From Nitzschia sp. DOCU1 (Eukaryota > Bacillariophyta > Bacillariophyceae > Bacillariales > Bacillariaceae): DNA of 64,000 nucleotides. Shown piece by piece: positions 1 to 11,829 of the stretch. The translations under genes and the position numbers were made by a program. How positions within the stretch are numbered: the first letter of the stretch is position 1; each line of letters begins with the position of its first letter. The DNA is taken from assembly GCA_951394045.1 (NCBI GenBank), contig OX595987.1, forward strand, positions 2,294,001 to 2,358,000, in the 5' to 3' direction. A model generated the notes under the pieces. It ran no database searches, was not told where the DNA came from, and saw only the letters and a list, made by a program, of their open reading frames with translations.

Positions 1-540
1 TATGGCACCATTGCCTTGGAAGAAGGTTTACTCTACCACTTTTCAAGGGTGGACCATCGACACAACTATTCCATGTACTGGTATTGGATCTACTTGGCAC
101 GGGCACGCATGACCACGAATCTACAAGTTATGGGGCGACTACTCTTGTTGCCACAATTGGTTCTTTTGGTCTACAGCAGCCTGGGTATGGCTCCCTTTCA
201 TCTGGGATTGGCGGTCTTTATTCAAACGTACTTGTTTGTGACGCACAACAAAGTCATAACAGCCCAGTACTTTACTTGGTACCTTTGCCTCCTGCCACTC
301 TGCACGGACGTACTAAGGTTGACACCGCGAGTGAAACGATCCGTGGTATTCTTGTTACTTTCTATCGGTATATGGTTGGGTTCGGCGTATTGTTTGGAAA
401 TGCAAGGAATGGCGGTACACAAGTGGCTATGGTGTGCGTCGGTGTTATATTTTGTAGCCAATGTCAATATGATGGGAGCGATTTTGCGGTCAACGACATG
501 GATTGCTCCCGAATCGTCCATCAAGAAGAAACCCGAATGA
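1..540 (+). CDS. PIGM: GPI mannosyltransferase 1 (PIG-M/GPI14), 3' part
   Basis: C-terminal 179 residues of the ER enzyme that adds the first mannose of the GPI anchor from dolichol-phosphate-mannose. The frame is open from base 1, so the gene begins upstream of the window. The segment LYHFSRVDHRHNYSMYWYW matches the family block YHxxRxDxRHNxSxYxY, and NKVITAQYFTWYLCLLPL matches the conserved NKVxTxQYFxWYLxLLP block. Several hydrophobic segments follow, as expected for a polytopic ER protein. The protein ends with a lysine-rich tail (SSIKKKPE), which resembles a dilysine ER-retrieval signal, though this is inference. No intron is needed in the part seen. Confidence 0.9.
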   Translation, partial: YGTIALEEGLLYHFSRVDHRHNYSMYWYWIYLARARMTTNLQVMGRLLLLPQLVLLVYSSLGMAPFHLGLAVFIQTYLFVTHNKVITAQYFTWYLCLLPLCTDVLRLTPRVKRSVVFLLLSIGIWLGSAYCLEMQGMAVHKWLWCASVLYFVANVNMMGAILRSTTWIAPESSIKKKPE

Positions 541-863
541 GTGCGAGGGGTTTGGCCGAAATGTGTAGCGGGAGGCACGCTTTGCGGTGGTACAAGCCAG
601 TCGAAGGGTCGGACTTCTCCAAACCCAAGTTGCGCTATCGTCATCCTGCTAAAAGTCGTTGTGGCACATGCTGGTGAGACACACCAATTCGTCTCGAATA
701 TATCTTGTGTCCGGGAGAATGAGCGCTCCAATCTCTTATCACGTTCAATAAAACTCCGTCTTAGTGTCTGTTGAAGAAGCAGATCTGACAGGATGAATGG
801 TACAAAAAGAATCTAATCTCGCTAGCTTAAGTCTTTTAGCGTATCTAGGCTGCTTCTGTACCA
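541..863. other. convergent intergenic region
   Basis: This holds the 3' ends of PIG-M (+) and RRP45 (-). An AATAAA-like motif (caataaaac) occurs near 747-755 and may serve PIG-M polyadenylation. Short open frames here have no coding look. Confidence 0.5.
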
Positions 864-2624
864 TCACTTCTTCTTTTTGCCATCTTTCTTACCGCCCTTT
901 TTCTTCTTTTTCACGGCCATTGCGAGGTCATCAATATCGTCCGGAGCAGGATCCTCTGACGGTGGCTGGGGTGGGAGCGCCTTGCTTGGCTCTTCTGGAC
1001 CACTTTGAAACTCTGAGGAAAGTGCAAAGGTCGTTTCTTCTTCCTCGTCGTCATCCACGGCGGCTGCCATTGCCACGTCAGTCGACGCCGCTTCATGTTG
1101 GACTTTCGTTCCAAGCTGTGCACTCTTCGGCTTTGGATCTTCCTCGGTTTCCATCGCTTCTGGCTCCGCGTCGATCATTTTCTCTACTACCGGCATTTTG
1201 TCCTCCAGCTCGGCGGGTGTTGTTGCATTGTTGCTGTCTGCGGCCTTTAATAATTTGTGGAACAACGATGATGCTTTCTGGCTTGCGCTGGTAGTTTTTG
1301 GACCCTCGTCTTCACGTACAGCACTCGCAACGTGACCTAGTGAGTAGTCCAAGGCTTGTTGACGATAAGCCTCTTCCGCCTCTGTGGTTGCTTGCTCCAA
1401 TGCAACGGCTTCTTCGGAAGACTGTTCGACCGCCACAGGCTCGCTCATGTCACCCAGGTTGGTTTGTAAAAATGGCGTTTGTAACGTTTGCGAAGCCTCA
1501 CGATCCATTTCCAAGGGTAGGCTTTGATTATTTCTTCGCTGCAAAAGACGTAGCATTTCCTTTTGGGCTACCTCGTCAGCTTGTTCCAGTGCGTTTTCGA
1601 GTTCCTGGCAGAGATGTTTAATGGACGATGACGCCGTCCTCAAGCATTCTTTAAGTTTCAGTACCGATAGTTCGTATCCTCCTCCATAGTCCAACAGACA
1701 AACCTCCTTTCATTCCACCTGTTAGTCCATGATGGAAGCTACACGATAACGAGAGGACAATTTCTTGGTACTCACCATGTGTTGGTTCATTGCGATCGTC
1801 AGCGTCCCGAATTGAACAAGTTCTTCCCGCTTCTCTGGGTCTACCAGCGTCGAGACTTCTGACACTGTGGTACTCTCGTTGGCGGGTATCAGTGCGAACG
1901 AAATGGAAAGCGGTGAATGATGCAATGGTAAAGGCGTCGGTTCCTTAACGTTGGAAGGTATCAACGTCGGCAACTCGGTGGAACCCGCGTCCGAATTCTG
2001 AACATCCACGTGAGGTTTTCGATAGTGCCGCAGCGTAGCTACCGCTGCCAAGACACAAGCATCCAGAATGTTCCCTCCGTCATCCATGACCGTGAGTGAA
2101 ATATTGATCCTCCAAACCCAAGACCCCGGTATCAAGACCAATGCTTCTGAATCGAGAGCACCTCCTAAAAGAATGATCCGTTCGACAGAGCGAAGAATTT
2201 GATTCGACAGCAGGCGCTGACTCTTGTCCGAGAAATTCGACGCTCGAGCCACGACAGTCGATGACCCCATTGGTGCTGTGCTCACCGAGGGTGCTTGGCG
2301 AAAGGCAGTCCCCGCCATGGGCGACAGATCCACGGAAAAATTAACCATACCCTCATTGGGTCGGTCGGGCAAGGGAGGTACCAGCTGGGCGGTACACATG
2401 GCTGTCACTCGCGTCCCTGCACCCCAATGAACGGTACATTCGGCACCATTATCCCATCGACCGAGTCTTAGTCGGACCTTGCGAATTTCGTCGCCTCGTC
2501 TTCCGTCGAGTCTAAGGATTGTCGGCGCATGGGCTCCTTGACGGAGAAAATTTTGTTCATTCAGCGAAAGGGAGCGATGTGACTTGTCATCTCGGACGGC
2601 AACGTATGTCGTGTTCACATTCAT
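864..2624 (-). CDS. RRP45: exosome complex component RRP45 (EXOSC9), RNase PH family
   Basis: Two exons on the minus strand, 2624..1776 and 1706..864, joined across a 69-nt GT-AG intron (ATG|GTGAGT ... AAAG|GAG, phase 0), giving 563 aa. This is a ring subunit of the nuclear/cytoplasmic RNA exosome, and RNase PH-like subunits are non-catalytic in most eukaryotes. Residues about 35-170 hold RNase PH domain 1 (LRLDGRRGDEIRKVRLRLG, VTAMCTAQLV) and about 180-325 hold the second PH domain, where splicing restores NQHM-EVCLLDYGGGYEL, the usual RRP45 block. Residues 330-563 form a long acidic, low-complexity tail ending in a lysine run (KKKKKGGKKDGKKKK), a plausible nuclear or RNA-binding signal. The ATG at 2624 is preceded by the divergent promoter shared with the lumen-protein gene. 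Confidence 0.9.
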
Positions 2625-3020
2625 GATTACTGACGCAAATGCAGGACCGGGCTGGAATAGAAGAACTGTGAGAGGCTATGAACACCAGAGAACGTTGTTA
2701 TTCTGCTGGACGATGTAACATGGTCATCTTGACGATCATGGTAAAAAAGTCGAAACATCGTCGGGTTTAGATTTTTTCGTGGATCCAGGCAGAGTCGGTG
2801 GCACGGCAAGACGGTCGCGCCAAAAACGATAGAGTTTGACCAGTTTGACTTGAAGCAACCACGTCATTGGCGTTACCACCGCGAGAGGATCCACGAGCGA
2901 GAAAAGCAGAAAACGGCACTCTGACGATGATCATCTGATAAGAAAATCGTCCACTTTGCCTACTTTCTCAGCGTGTAGCAGTCCAACGTCACCTTGCAAA
3001 CATAGATCAAATCCAATCAA
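2625..3020. other. divergent promoter region
   Basis: About 400 nt between the start codons of RRP45 (-) and the lumen protein (+). It must carry both 5' leaders and both promoters. No palindromic site or open frame stood out. Confidence 0.5.
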
Positions 3021-3629
3021 ATGCTTCGTAACGTGCACTTTCTATACGCGCTGTTCGTTGTAGGAGCCAGTGCGTGGGGGGTGCCCGAGAATGGAGTTTC
3101 CCTTAGTCGGCGGGAAACTCTTGGATCCATCGCAGCAGGGTCCAGTATTCTTCTAGGGTTGCAACCTGCCTTTGCCGCATCGCAAGAAGACATTGATAAG
3201 GCCAATGTTGTGAAAGGCTACAAACGTCTCCAGTACCTATTGGACAATTGGGAAAAGGAAACGACAGTTTGCAAAATCGGACAAACCACGACTTTTGGCG
3301 ACAACTGTGAACGAACTCCACTCGTCGTTATGGACTATTTGGGATTCAAATCCACAACAGACCCACTTTTCAAAGTTGAAAAGACCCTAATGCGCCTGGA
3401 TGCATTGGTGCCGTCGGATCGGGAATCGGATTATCTGGAAGCTATGGAGAACTTGCTTCAGAATGCCGAAGAAGCTAGTAGCATGGCCTTCGTTTCCAGT
3501 TGGGGAGAAGCTAATCCAGGTGGTGGCAAAGACCGAGTGCAGCTTTTCATTGAACGGGCTAAGAACAATGTCATTGTTTCGAAGAAAAGTCTTGAGACTG
3601 TCATTGAAATCTTGGGTATCAAAGTGTAG
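3021..3629 (+). CDS. Tat-type thylakoid lumen protein, conserved in algae, function unknown
   Basis: 202 aa, single exon. The leader is tripartite: an ER signal peptide (residues 1-19, cleaved near GASAW/G), a short transit segment, then a second signal with a twin-arginine SRRETLG motif, a hydrophobic core and an AFA-AS cleavage site near residue 52. That pattern predicts Tat-dependent import into the thylakoid lumen of a secondary plastid. The mature part (about 150 aa) is mostly helical with conserved-looking blocks (KGYKRLQYLLDNWEKET, CERTPLVVMDYLG, SSWGEANPGGGKDRVQLFI) and two cysteines that could form a disulphide. I recall similar unnamed proteins in other chromist algae, but cannot give a function. 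Targeting is well supported; the role is not. Confidence 0.85.
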   Translation: MLRNVHFLYALFVVGASAWGVPENGVSLSRRETLGSIAAGSSILLGLQPAFAASQEDIDKANVVKGYKRLQYLLDNWEKETTVCKIGQTTTFGDNCERTPLVVMDYLGFKSTTDPLFKVEKTLMRLDALVPSDRESDYLEAMENLLQNAEEASSMAFVSSWGEANPGGGKDRVQLFIERAKNNVIVSKKSLETVIEILGIKV

Positions 3630-3689
3630 ACCTGCACTAGGGTGTCACTTCTTCGATAATGCACCAGTGTTAGCAGTTAATATGTTGTG

Positions 3690-5930
3690 TTAGCGTTTGC
3701 TACTCTTTGACTGGTCAGAGTCATCGTCATCCGGCGGCTGCGTCGACGAAGACGTGAGCGATTCGTACATCTCCTTTGATTTGTTGGCGACGAGATAGGC
3801 CCCAGCTTCCAGAAAGCGTGTAAATCGTTCCTGGATGCTTTCATTAATTGTAAACTCCGAGTATTCAGTAGTTTCGTAAAGTTGAAGTAGATTTTGTCGT
3901 TGCTCGGTGAAACAACTCGGGAAGAAGTCTGGGAAGAAGCGTTGAATGGCTCCAAACACAAGAACATGCCCCACAGGAGACAGAGGAATGATTAGAATAA
4001 TGATAACCGGGATGAAGGTTATGATGTCTTTGAAGGTGCGTCTGTAACGAGAGAGGTGAGTTTTGCACCACAGATGGCTGCAAAGGATCACGATTCATCA
4101 AAGAAAAACTTACCTCAATGTCCGCACTTCTCGAGGCTTCAGTGTGTAGCCTTGGGCAGCTCGGGCTATCAAGCTGCTGCAGTACACCAAATCGTTCCAA
4201 AACAGACGGGTTCCTTTAACATAGAACAGAAGACCGTTCTTGGTCTTGCGTAAGATGTCTGTCAGCCAAGCCTGGATGGCTTCTCGATCATACATGACAC
4301 CCGTTACATAATAATCAATACCGAGCCGTCGCTTAAAGTCGGTCATTTGCTCAGTGATGACTGACAAAATATCGGCATCCAGTACTCCTTTTTCATTGAG
4401 TTCTCGACTGCAGTTTTCAATTTGACCCTCCAAAAGTCCGTACTCGGCAACATTCAAGCGATCTTGGAGCGGCACGTAGCCTTTGGCGGAAGGATTGCCG
4501 AGCTCTGTGGCGAGGTAGGTGTAAATCCGCTCCAAGTCGTACACTAGACTCTGGTATGAAACTTGCTGCTCCATGGTGTGCAATGCCTCGGCCGACAGAC
4601 GAATCTTGGTGCGCAATTCCGGATCCAACGATGCCAAGCGAACATTTGCTACCGCTTGGCCCTCCAAAATACCAGAACTCAGCAGTTTCTTGTGTGCCCT
4701 TGTTTCTCGCCTTAGGTCCTCCTGCAACCGAGCCAACTCTTCCCTTGCTTCCCGAATGGCTGGCGTTTCTTCGATCTTTGCAGTGACTGCCTCTTTTCCC
4801 CCATGACCATTAACCGCATTCGACAGCCCATTCGGCTCGGTTTCGTCATCCTCGTCGTCCGGCAAATCGTCTACCGTTTGACCATTAATTCTTGCCCAAA
4901 CGGCACCCCCAAATTTTCTCAACGCTGCTCGATCCTGCAGAGCACCCTCCCAGTCTACCGTGCCATCGTCACGCACGTAGAGCTTGGGTCCACCAGACAA
5001 GTCTGCTGATGACTCTTTCGGAATGTCCACGCGAATATCCGGGATTTCTGGTAGGTCGAATCCAAAGGCGCCTACTTCTTCCACATTTTCTTCTTCTCTA
5101 TGCCCCTTGATGATTTCCACCAACCCATGCCTCGTTTTCAACACTTGCCTTTCGTTGTGATTGAGTAGTACATGCACAATGTTTCATTATGAGCAACACA
5201 CGCACACAGAGATAATTACCCCAGGCAATATTTCTACGCACCTTAACAGCTCTTCCCGTTGTTGGGGAGTGTAAGCAAATCGTCCCATGCCCTTGTTGGG
5301 ATCCAATTTCAATGCTTCGTCGCTGCGATTGGCAGCAGAGCCCCTGGCCTCGGGAATCATATCTCGAACTCGGCGATCCAAATTCGAAAGCATCTTTTCG
5401 TAGTCAACCGCTCGTTTACGTTTTCTTCTTAGACTCGCATCCTTCTCTCCCTCTGAAGATCCTTCCACCGAACAGGCGAATTCTGCCGCCGTCACATCTT
5501 CCACGGCTTCACGAATCCACATAATGTCCTTGAGTTTACGAAATTTACTCGTGGGGAGAGACAATGGGGGTGATGTGGCCGTTGGCAGTTTCGAGGATTG
5601 GGGTTTGAAACTAGCAGGCCGATTGTTCTCCTCATTGTAATTATCTTCATCATCGTCGTCGTCTGAGGATGTGGCTTCTGAGGGTTTGGGGGTTGTCGAC
5701 CTGGATACACTTAATGAAGTGCACGACGAAGCAGTTGACCTGGATGAGCATGTTGATGTTGACAGTGATGATGGTGTCAAGCTGGTGTAGGATCCTGGTA
5801 ATGCCCCGCTCCTCGTCAGGATGGATGGTTGCTGTTGAAGATTAAAACCTTGGGACTCTGACACGAGGGCGATAATCCATGAGATTGCGACACCTCGAAA
5901 GATCATGGTTGTTCTTCTGGATAGAATCAT
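3690..5930 (-). CDS. plastid LETM1-like membrane protein
   Basis: Three exons, 5930..5242, 5148..4114 and 4041..3690, with GT-AG introns of 93 and 72 nt, both phase 2 (TTAAG|GTGCGT...AAAG|G; TTGAG|GTAAG...ACAG|A). Product 691 aa. The first in-frame ATG (5930) opens a signal-peptide-like leader (IFRGVAISWIIALVS, then ESQGF), suggesting plastid rather than mitochondrial import. Residues about 75-150 are Ser/Thr/Asp-rich. The middle (about 220-560) is helical and charged. Splicing joins LKPREVRTL to RRTFKDIITFIPVIIILI, the LETM1 signature with one membrane span, followed by FPDFFPSCF. Only about 115 residues follow the span, shorter than mitochondrial LETM1 but like the plant LETM1-like proteins. 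A role in ion homeostasis is family inference. Confidence 0.8.
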
Positions 5931-6564
5931 GTATGAAGAGTTATTTATTCGTGGGAGTGGTGATGTTAACAGAGTGAATTCGTAACTTTCTTGGTTTAAA
6001 ACAGTCGACTTGAAGGCAGGCTCCGATTTCGAAAAGACGTCCAAGAATCGCAACGTAGTCGTAGTCTCCCCAAAAGGTAACCAAGGATAGTTGCTTTGGC
6101 ACTGGTGCAAGGTGAGGGAGCAGATGAAGACAGACAAAAAACGAATGAGGTGGTCGTTGCTGCACTTCCTCGTGGAGACACGAATTCGAGAGAGGCCTCC
6201 GATGTCAAGTCATCCGAAACTCGAGTAACGAAGAAAGTAACGGCTCGCGTGGTGCCAGCGCGATGATGACGTCAAATCCGCGTCCGCCCGACCGGCGCGC
6301 ACCAAACTGGTCACGAAGCTGGAATCCGGAATCTTGCCACGCACAAAATCAAGCACGTCGGCATCACCATCGGATCCAAAAAATGATTTCCGGCGGCGGA
6401 AGAAAATCTTTCTCAATGTCAAAAGCACTTTCTCAACAACCCGTTGTGCCTCTCTTCTTCGCTGCTACAATCACTCCTGTACTATCGTACCGATTTTCCT
6501 ACCTGCACTTGAGTCCTTTTTACGTTCATCTCGGCTTTCGCAGGATCCAAGCAACAAAAGCGAC
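5931..6564. other. divergent promoter between LETM1-like and DUS3 genes
   Basis: 634 nt containing both 5' leaders. The open frames continue upstream of both chosen ATGs without another ATG. It carries a perfect TGACGTCA palindrome, listed separately. Confidence 0.5.
6267..6274. promoter_or_regulatory. CRE-type palindrome TGACGTCA
   Basis: Perfect 8-bp bZIP site lying 337 nt upstream of the LETM1-like start and 298 nt upstream of the DUS3 start, so it could act on either divergent gene. In P. tricornutum, TGACGT/ACGTCA elements are known CO2/cAMP-responsive bZIP sites. Confidence 0.5.
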
Positions 6565-8470
6565 ATGACAGAACCCGCTCCAGAACCCGCCGCCACCAAC
6601 GGCGATGCTAATTCTAGCGCCAAGCCCGCCACGGATCGCACAGACCAAAATGATCGTTATTCTCTTCAAGTCAAGCCCGAATTCATTTTGGATCGTCGAG
6701 CAGAGAGTTTGGGGCCGATTCCTGAAGACCGTCAACAAGAAGGTTCTGCACCTGTCGTCGACGATCGTGACAACAATGATAAGCGGCAGTCGGGAAAGAA
6801 GAAACGAGGCAAGAATAAGAAACGCCCGCGCGATGAAACGCAGGACGATACGGAGAGAATCTGCATGTCCGTTCTAAAAGGCGTTCCTTGTCCATGGCAA
6901 GATAAGTGTCGGTTTATGCACGATGTCAAAGAATTCATGGCTACGAGACCTTCAGATATTGTGGAAGTAGAAGGAGGATGCCCACTATTTAATTTGCACG
7001 GATACTGCCCGTATGGAGTGACGTGCAGGTTGGGGGGCTCGCACATTACCAAGAGTGGAGAAAACGTTCGTAAGCAGGTCGGGGGTGCTGAGATGAAAGA
7101 TGACAAGGAAGTGAGGGAGAAAGAGCCCGGTTTGCATCTTCTCATTCCAAAGGAAGTACAGACACAACTTCGTCAGAAAAAGTTTCCATTCAAATGCAAG
7201 CGACATTTCGAAAAGGAGGATGAAAGTGAAAAGAAGGATGAGGATAATGGCGAGGTCGCACCTGTTCTATCCTCGTCCACGCCGGTAGAACTCAAAACAC
7301 GAAAAATTATCGACTTTTCCAACAAGGTTTATGTTGCACCGCTTACAACTGTCGGCAATTTGCCCTTTCGTCGCATCATGAAGAAGTTTGGAGCGGATAT
7401 TACATGCGGAGAAATGGCCCTCGCAACATGTCTACTTGAAGGCAAACCTTCTGAGTGGGCGCTTTTGAAGCGTCATCCCGATGAAGACGTGTTTGGAATT
7501 CAAATTGCAGCGGCTCACCCCGACCAATTTACTCGAGTATCAGAGTTGATTGAGCAATTCGCCGAACCTGACTTTGTCGATTTGAATCTGGGCTGTCCTT
7601 TAGACCTGCTATGTGATAAAGGAGCCGGAGCGATGCTAATGAAGAGGGAGCGTAAACTTAAGGGAGCGCTCCAAGGGATCACTTCCGTGCTGTCGTGTCC
7701 CATAACGATCAAGATGAGAACTGGGTGGGATCAGCAGAAGCCTTTTGCTCACGAGCTTGTTCCCGCTATTCAGAGCTGGGGCATCAATGGAATTAGCGCA
7801 GTTATGGTAAGTCTCGCAAGCTTTTGGTCTGGTAATAAGGGCATTTGTTGCATTGTGACGAACGACTAAACTTTATTGTTTGCAGATTCACGGACGGTCG
7901 CGTCTTCAACGCTATCAGAGATTGGCCGATTGGGATTACATCAGTAAAGTGGCTAATAGCCAGACGGATGACTACCCTAAGATACCCGTCATTGGAAATG
8001 GCGACGTCTTCTCGTTCACGGATTACGAAGAGAAGATTGCACACGATGGTGTGTCAAAGACGGCCATGCTTGCGCGAGGTGCCTTGATAAAGCCGTGGCT
8101 CCCGACGGAAATAAAAGAACGCAGACATTGGGACATTTCAGCTTCGGAACGCCTCGAGATGTTGAAGGACTATGTTCGGATGGGGCTGGAGCATTGGGGA
8201 AGCGACCAGAAGGGTGTCAACAACACGCGACGATTCCTGCTGGAATGGCTATCCTTCTTGTATCGTTACGTCCCTGTAGGCTTGCTCGAGGTCGTCCCGC
8301 AGCAAATGAACCAACGCCCACCGACTCATCTCTGTGGACGAAGTGATCTAGAGACGCTGTTCCTCTCGCAACACAGCGCCGACTGGATTAAGATTTCCGA
8401 AATGTTGCTAGGCCCTGTACCAGACGGATTCAAGTTTCAGCCAAAACATAAAGCCAGCGGGTATGCGTAG
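6565..8470 (+). CDS. DUS3: tRNA-dihydrouridine(47) synthase DUS3 with CCCH zinc fingers
   Basis: Two exons, 6565..7806 and 7886..8470, intron 79 nt (ATG|GTAAGT ... TTTGCAG|ATT, phase 0), 608 aa. It is an FMN-dependent reductase that makes dihydrouridine at tRNA position 47. Residues about 100-120 carry a CX8CX5CX3H finger (CMSVLKGVPC..C..H) and about 138-160 a second CCCH-like finger, as in eukaryotic DUS3. The TIM-barrel domain starts near 247 (KVYVAPLTTVGNLPFRR) and includes LNLGCPLDLL, ITIKMRTGWD and, across the splice, AVM-IHGRSRLQRYQ. The ATG at 6565 is the first in frame. At the position usually held by the catalytic cysteine (GGGCAL in animal DUS3) this protein has GAGAML; see findings. 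Confidence 0.9.
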
Positions 8471-8570
8471 CCGGGTAGGTATGCAATTCATTTCTTTTAA
8501 CTATTAGTATTATTTCACACAAAGTGGTCTGTGGCCAAATTCGACAAGCCTCCTGGGTCTAGCACGCTCT

Positions 8571-11500
8571 CTAGTAGCATACGTCGCAACAAGAACACGA
8601 GACTTCGGGCGCGTCTCCTGCGCAGTCGGCAGTGAGGTAGTTGATGTCGAAAAATCCATCGCCCGTTCGATTGCACAGACCCGCCGAGACGCTCCCTGTA
8701 AGGTCGTTCGCGTGTAGTTCGAGGGTTCCTGTAAAACAAGAAACAAGATTGGCCGTTAGGATTCTCGCCTTCGACTGATTCTGAACCCAGGCTGGCAGGA
8801 ACTTACTGAGAAACTGCAGGTTTTGGAACACGTCGGGAATAGGCCCCGTGAAGGTATTGTTGCTTAACGTGATCTGGGTCACGTTCGCCAATCTGCTGAA
8901 ATCCGATGATAGCGTTCCCGAGAAGGAGTTTACACTGATCTCGAGGACCTGGAGCTCGATAAGATCGAACAGGCCAGATGGGAGAGGGCCTCCCATTCCA
9001 GTGTTGACCGCGCGAAGCTGCTGAAGACCCTTCAAGTTGCCAATGCTTTCCGAAAGTGTACCGGAAAGGCCAGTGTTGTTGCTTACTCGAAGACTGCGCA
9101 TAGCAGTCAAGCTGAATAATTCTTCTGGCAATTCTCCAGTCAGATCGTTGTTGTCGGCATAAAGCTCTCCTATGATATGCGCGAGGAAAAAACATGAGAT
9201 ATTCTGTCTGGGACAAACTCTGGCCCATGCAAGAGGCAGCGATCACTCACTCAATGATACAAGGTTTCCGAACTCCGAAGGAATCGGACCCGTAATATTA
9301 TTGTAGTCGAACCTCAGATCAACGACTGAAGTAGAGGATAGTGGAGGTAGAAGTCCAGACAGCTTGTTGCTGGAGACGTAGAGGGACCCCAGGAGCGTAT
9401 TCTGCAACAAAAAGTCGGGGAATGTGCCAGTTAGCTCGTTGGTTCCTATGATCAGAGTGTTAAGGTTGGTCAGACCCGTCCATGTCTCTGGGATAGAGCC
9501 TGAGAGTTTCTGTTTAGACAGCACAATCCTTCCGAGACCAGTCAAGAGGGCAACTTCAAAAGGCAATGTCCCTGCAACATTGTTTCCAAATGGGCCAGTT
9601 GGAGCTACGAAACAAACATAACATATCAGAAACATTGTGCATTTGAGCAGCAATTCACGAATGTACTTACGAAAGAACAGCTCAACCACAGTGTAATCTC
9701 CTCCAGATGGATCCTCACAGGAGATTGCTAGCCAGTCGCATTCGTTTTCGGCGGTGAGCCATTCACGGCCTGTATCGCAATTCGTGGAACCGACACCACA
9801 ACGTTCCCAGTCGTCACCTTCGGTGGCGTAATAAAATGTTGCAAGTGCGTAGCGGCTGATCATTCTGGGGTCGCTTCCACTGAGTTGAAGCGGTGCAACG
9901 TTGGTCGCCCAGTCCGCGGCCTTGTATTGTGGCGTATCGTAATCAGAGAACGCCGCCTCAAACGCTTCCTTGCTTGGATAAAGTGGCTCGAGAGCGTTGA
10001 GTAAGTCGGCAAAGGTAGCCCCGGTAGGTGGAGCAGATGGTGCCATGCTGGGAGATTCGGTAATATTGACAACACCACCTGGATCGCCTCCCGGCACGAC
10101 TACAGCAACAGGAACTACGATGGCAATCAACAAGCAGCAAAAAACACCACCACCGATTCGAAGGAGTCGGCTTTGTTTCTTCTTGTCTTCTTCTTCGATG
10201 GCAGCGTCAGTGACAACTTCCAGTGCCCCCACCACCTCCTCCTCATCAGCTCCTGCAACATAGGCCTTAAAAAATAAGAAAATGAGTTACCCAGCCGAAC
10301 ATTCTGCATCCTAGAATTTTCAATGCCACACTCACTTCAAATCCGCCCGTTTCCGCACCAACAATGTCTGTCCCAACCAAACCAAGTCCAGCGTAGGTTT
10401 CGGGCTGATTCATTCCAGGAGATGAGCTGCCCATATACCTCGATCCATTCTGATCGTTGCGTCGGTCTTCTTCCGGAACCGTTGACATGGGAGCTACTGT
10501 GCCGACGTCGGCGCGGAATCCCATGTCTGGTTGAGGAGCCGGAGCTGGGGCCATTGTGGCTGTCTTGCCCCGAAATTCCGATTCAAGGTTGTTAAGTGCG
10601 CTAATTCCTCCATGACTTTCTGCTCCTACAGCTGCCGAAGCTGTTCCGTAGGCAACATCCGACTTGTGAGACGCATCGGCAGTAGAAACTCTATGAGAGG
10701 GAACATCTACGCTGCCTTCTTCCACTTTCTGAGATACCCGGTGATCGTCAGCTTCCAGTTCGGCTGTTGCAGCTGCACTAGCCCTTGCTGCACGGTTGGA
10801 TTCTCTGGCTGCTTTGCGGGCAGCAGGATCTTCCTGTCGACTACTACTTGCTGCCCCAACACTTGACGCGTCCGAAGACGCAACGCTTGCCCCACCCGAG
10901 GCATAGTTGCGGGATGCTGTTGCGGTCCTCGCCGAGCCTCTGGCCCCCTTGCGGGCTGCAGGATCAACTCCGCTGCTGGACACTGCACCTACGCCAGGTG
11001 GCGCCATGGCTGCAGGTTCCACGCTCGCCGTATCATCATCTCTACTAGTAGTAGAAGCACCACCCGACCCCACCCGTGAGGATACACGAGCACCTTTGCG
11101 GGCCGCAGGATCCGCACCACTACTCGCCATTGCACCCACTCCCCTTGGTAGAGGAGCCGGCTCATTGCTTTCGCCTGCTCGTGTAGCCGCTGCTGCAGCA
11201 GGCGTCATGGCCCGACCTCCCTTACGGGCAGCAGGGTCCACCCCACCACTACTAGCAACTGCCCCGACACCCGCGGGTCGCGAAGCGGCGGCAGTAGGAG
11301 GACCTGCAGGGGCGGGCGGCATGGTGTCCGAAGGGGCAGTCGCAGCCACTCCTCCAGTACCGCCCTTCATAATATCCTGAATTTTCAGCTGTTTCTGTTG
11401 GGGAGTTAAAGTAGTGTCTTTCATAACCGCAGCCATTAAAGTCTGTTTTGACACTGGCGGAGCCGGTTCTGCTGCTGGAGCCGGAACTGGCGCCGGTTCT

Positions 11501-11829
11501 GGAGCCGGTATGGGCGCAGCTACAGTACCGCCTGCCATGATCTCCTGAATTTTCTTTTGCTTCTCCTGTGGGGTCAGCGACGTGTCCCTCATGACCGCCG
11601 ACATTAAAGCTTGTTTGTTCGGGGCAGACGGTGCTGCCTGAGGGCTGGGTTCAGGTGCTGGCGCTGGCGTCGAGGCAGGAGCTGGGGCAGATGCTCCTTG
11701 TCCTCCAGTCGCCATGAATTGCTGAATCTTTTGCTGCTTCTCCTGTGGGGTGAGAGAAGTGTCTCTCATAATCGCCTGAATGGCTTGCCGCTTGGCGACC
11801 TGAGCCTGTTCTTCCTCTGGAACGTCCAT
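8571..11829 (-). CDS. LRR transmembrane protein with low-complexity N-terminal repeats
   Basis: Five exons, 11829..10336, 10265..9671, 9604..9251, 9169..8807 and 8728..8571; introns of 70, 66, 81 and 78 nt, all GT-AG and phase-consistent; 987 aa. Residues 1-120 hold three copies of a ~27-residue unit (VMRDTSLTPQEKQKKIQ). Residues about 180-330 hold four copies of a GVGAVASSGVDPAARKGAR-like unit. One membrane span lies near 537-557 (FCCLLIAIVVPVAVVV). Outside it are an LRR N-cap with paired cysteines (about 610-670), about ten plant-type LRRs (LxxLxLxxNxLTGxIP) and a C-terminal Cys cluster (SCSCCDVC). Orientation suggests a cytoplasmic repeat-rich N-terminus and an extracellular LRR sensor. 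No kinase domain is present, so signalling, if any, would need partners. Ligand unknown. Confidence 0.82.

Noticed and set aside
222..731. Long minus-strand frame over PIG-M
   Set aside because: Antisense to a clearly conserved coding frame, with random composition.
5149..5241. Alternative donor CCTGGG|GTAATT for the first LETM1-like intron
   Set aside because: It does not keep the reading frame with the only AG acceptor nearby; AAG|GTGCGT does.
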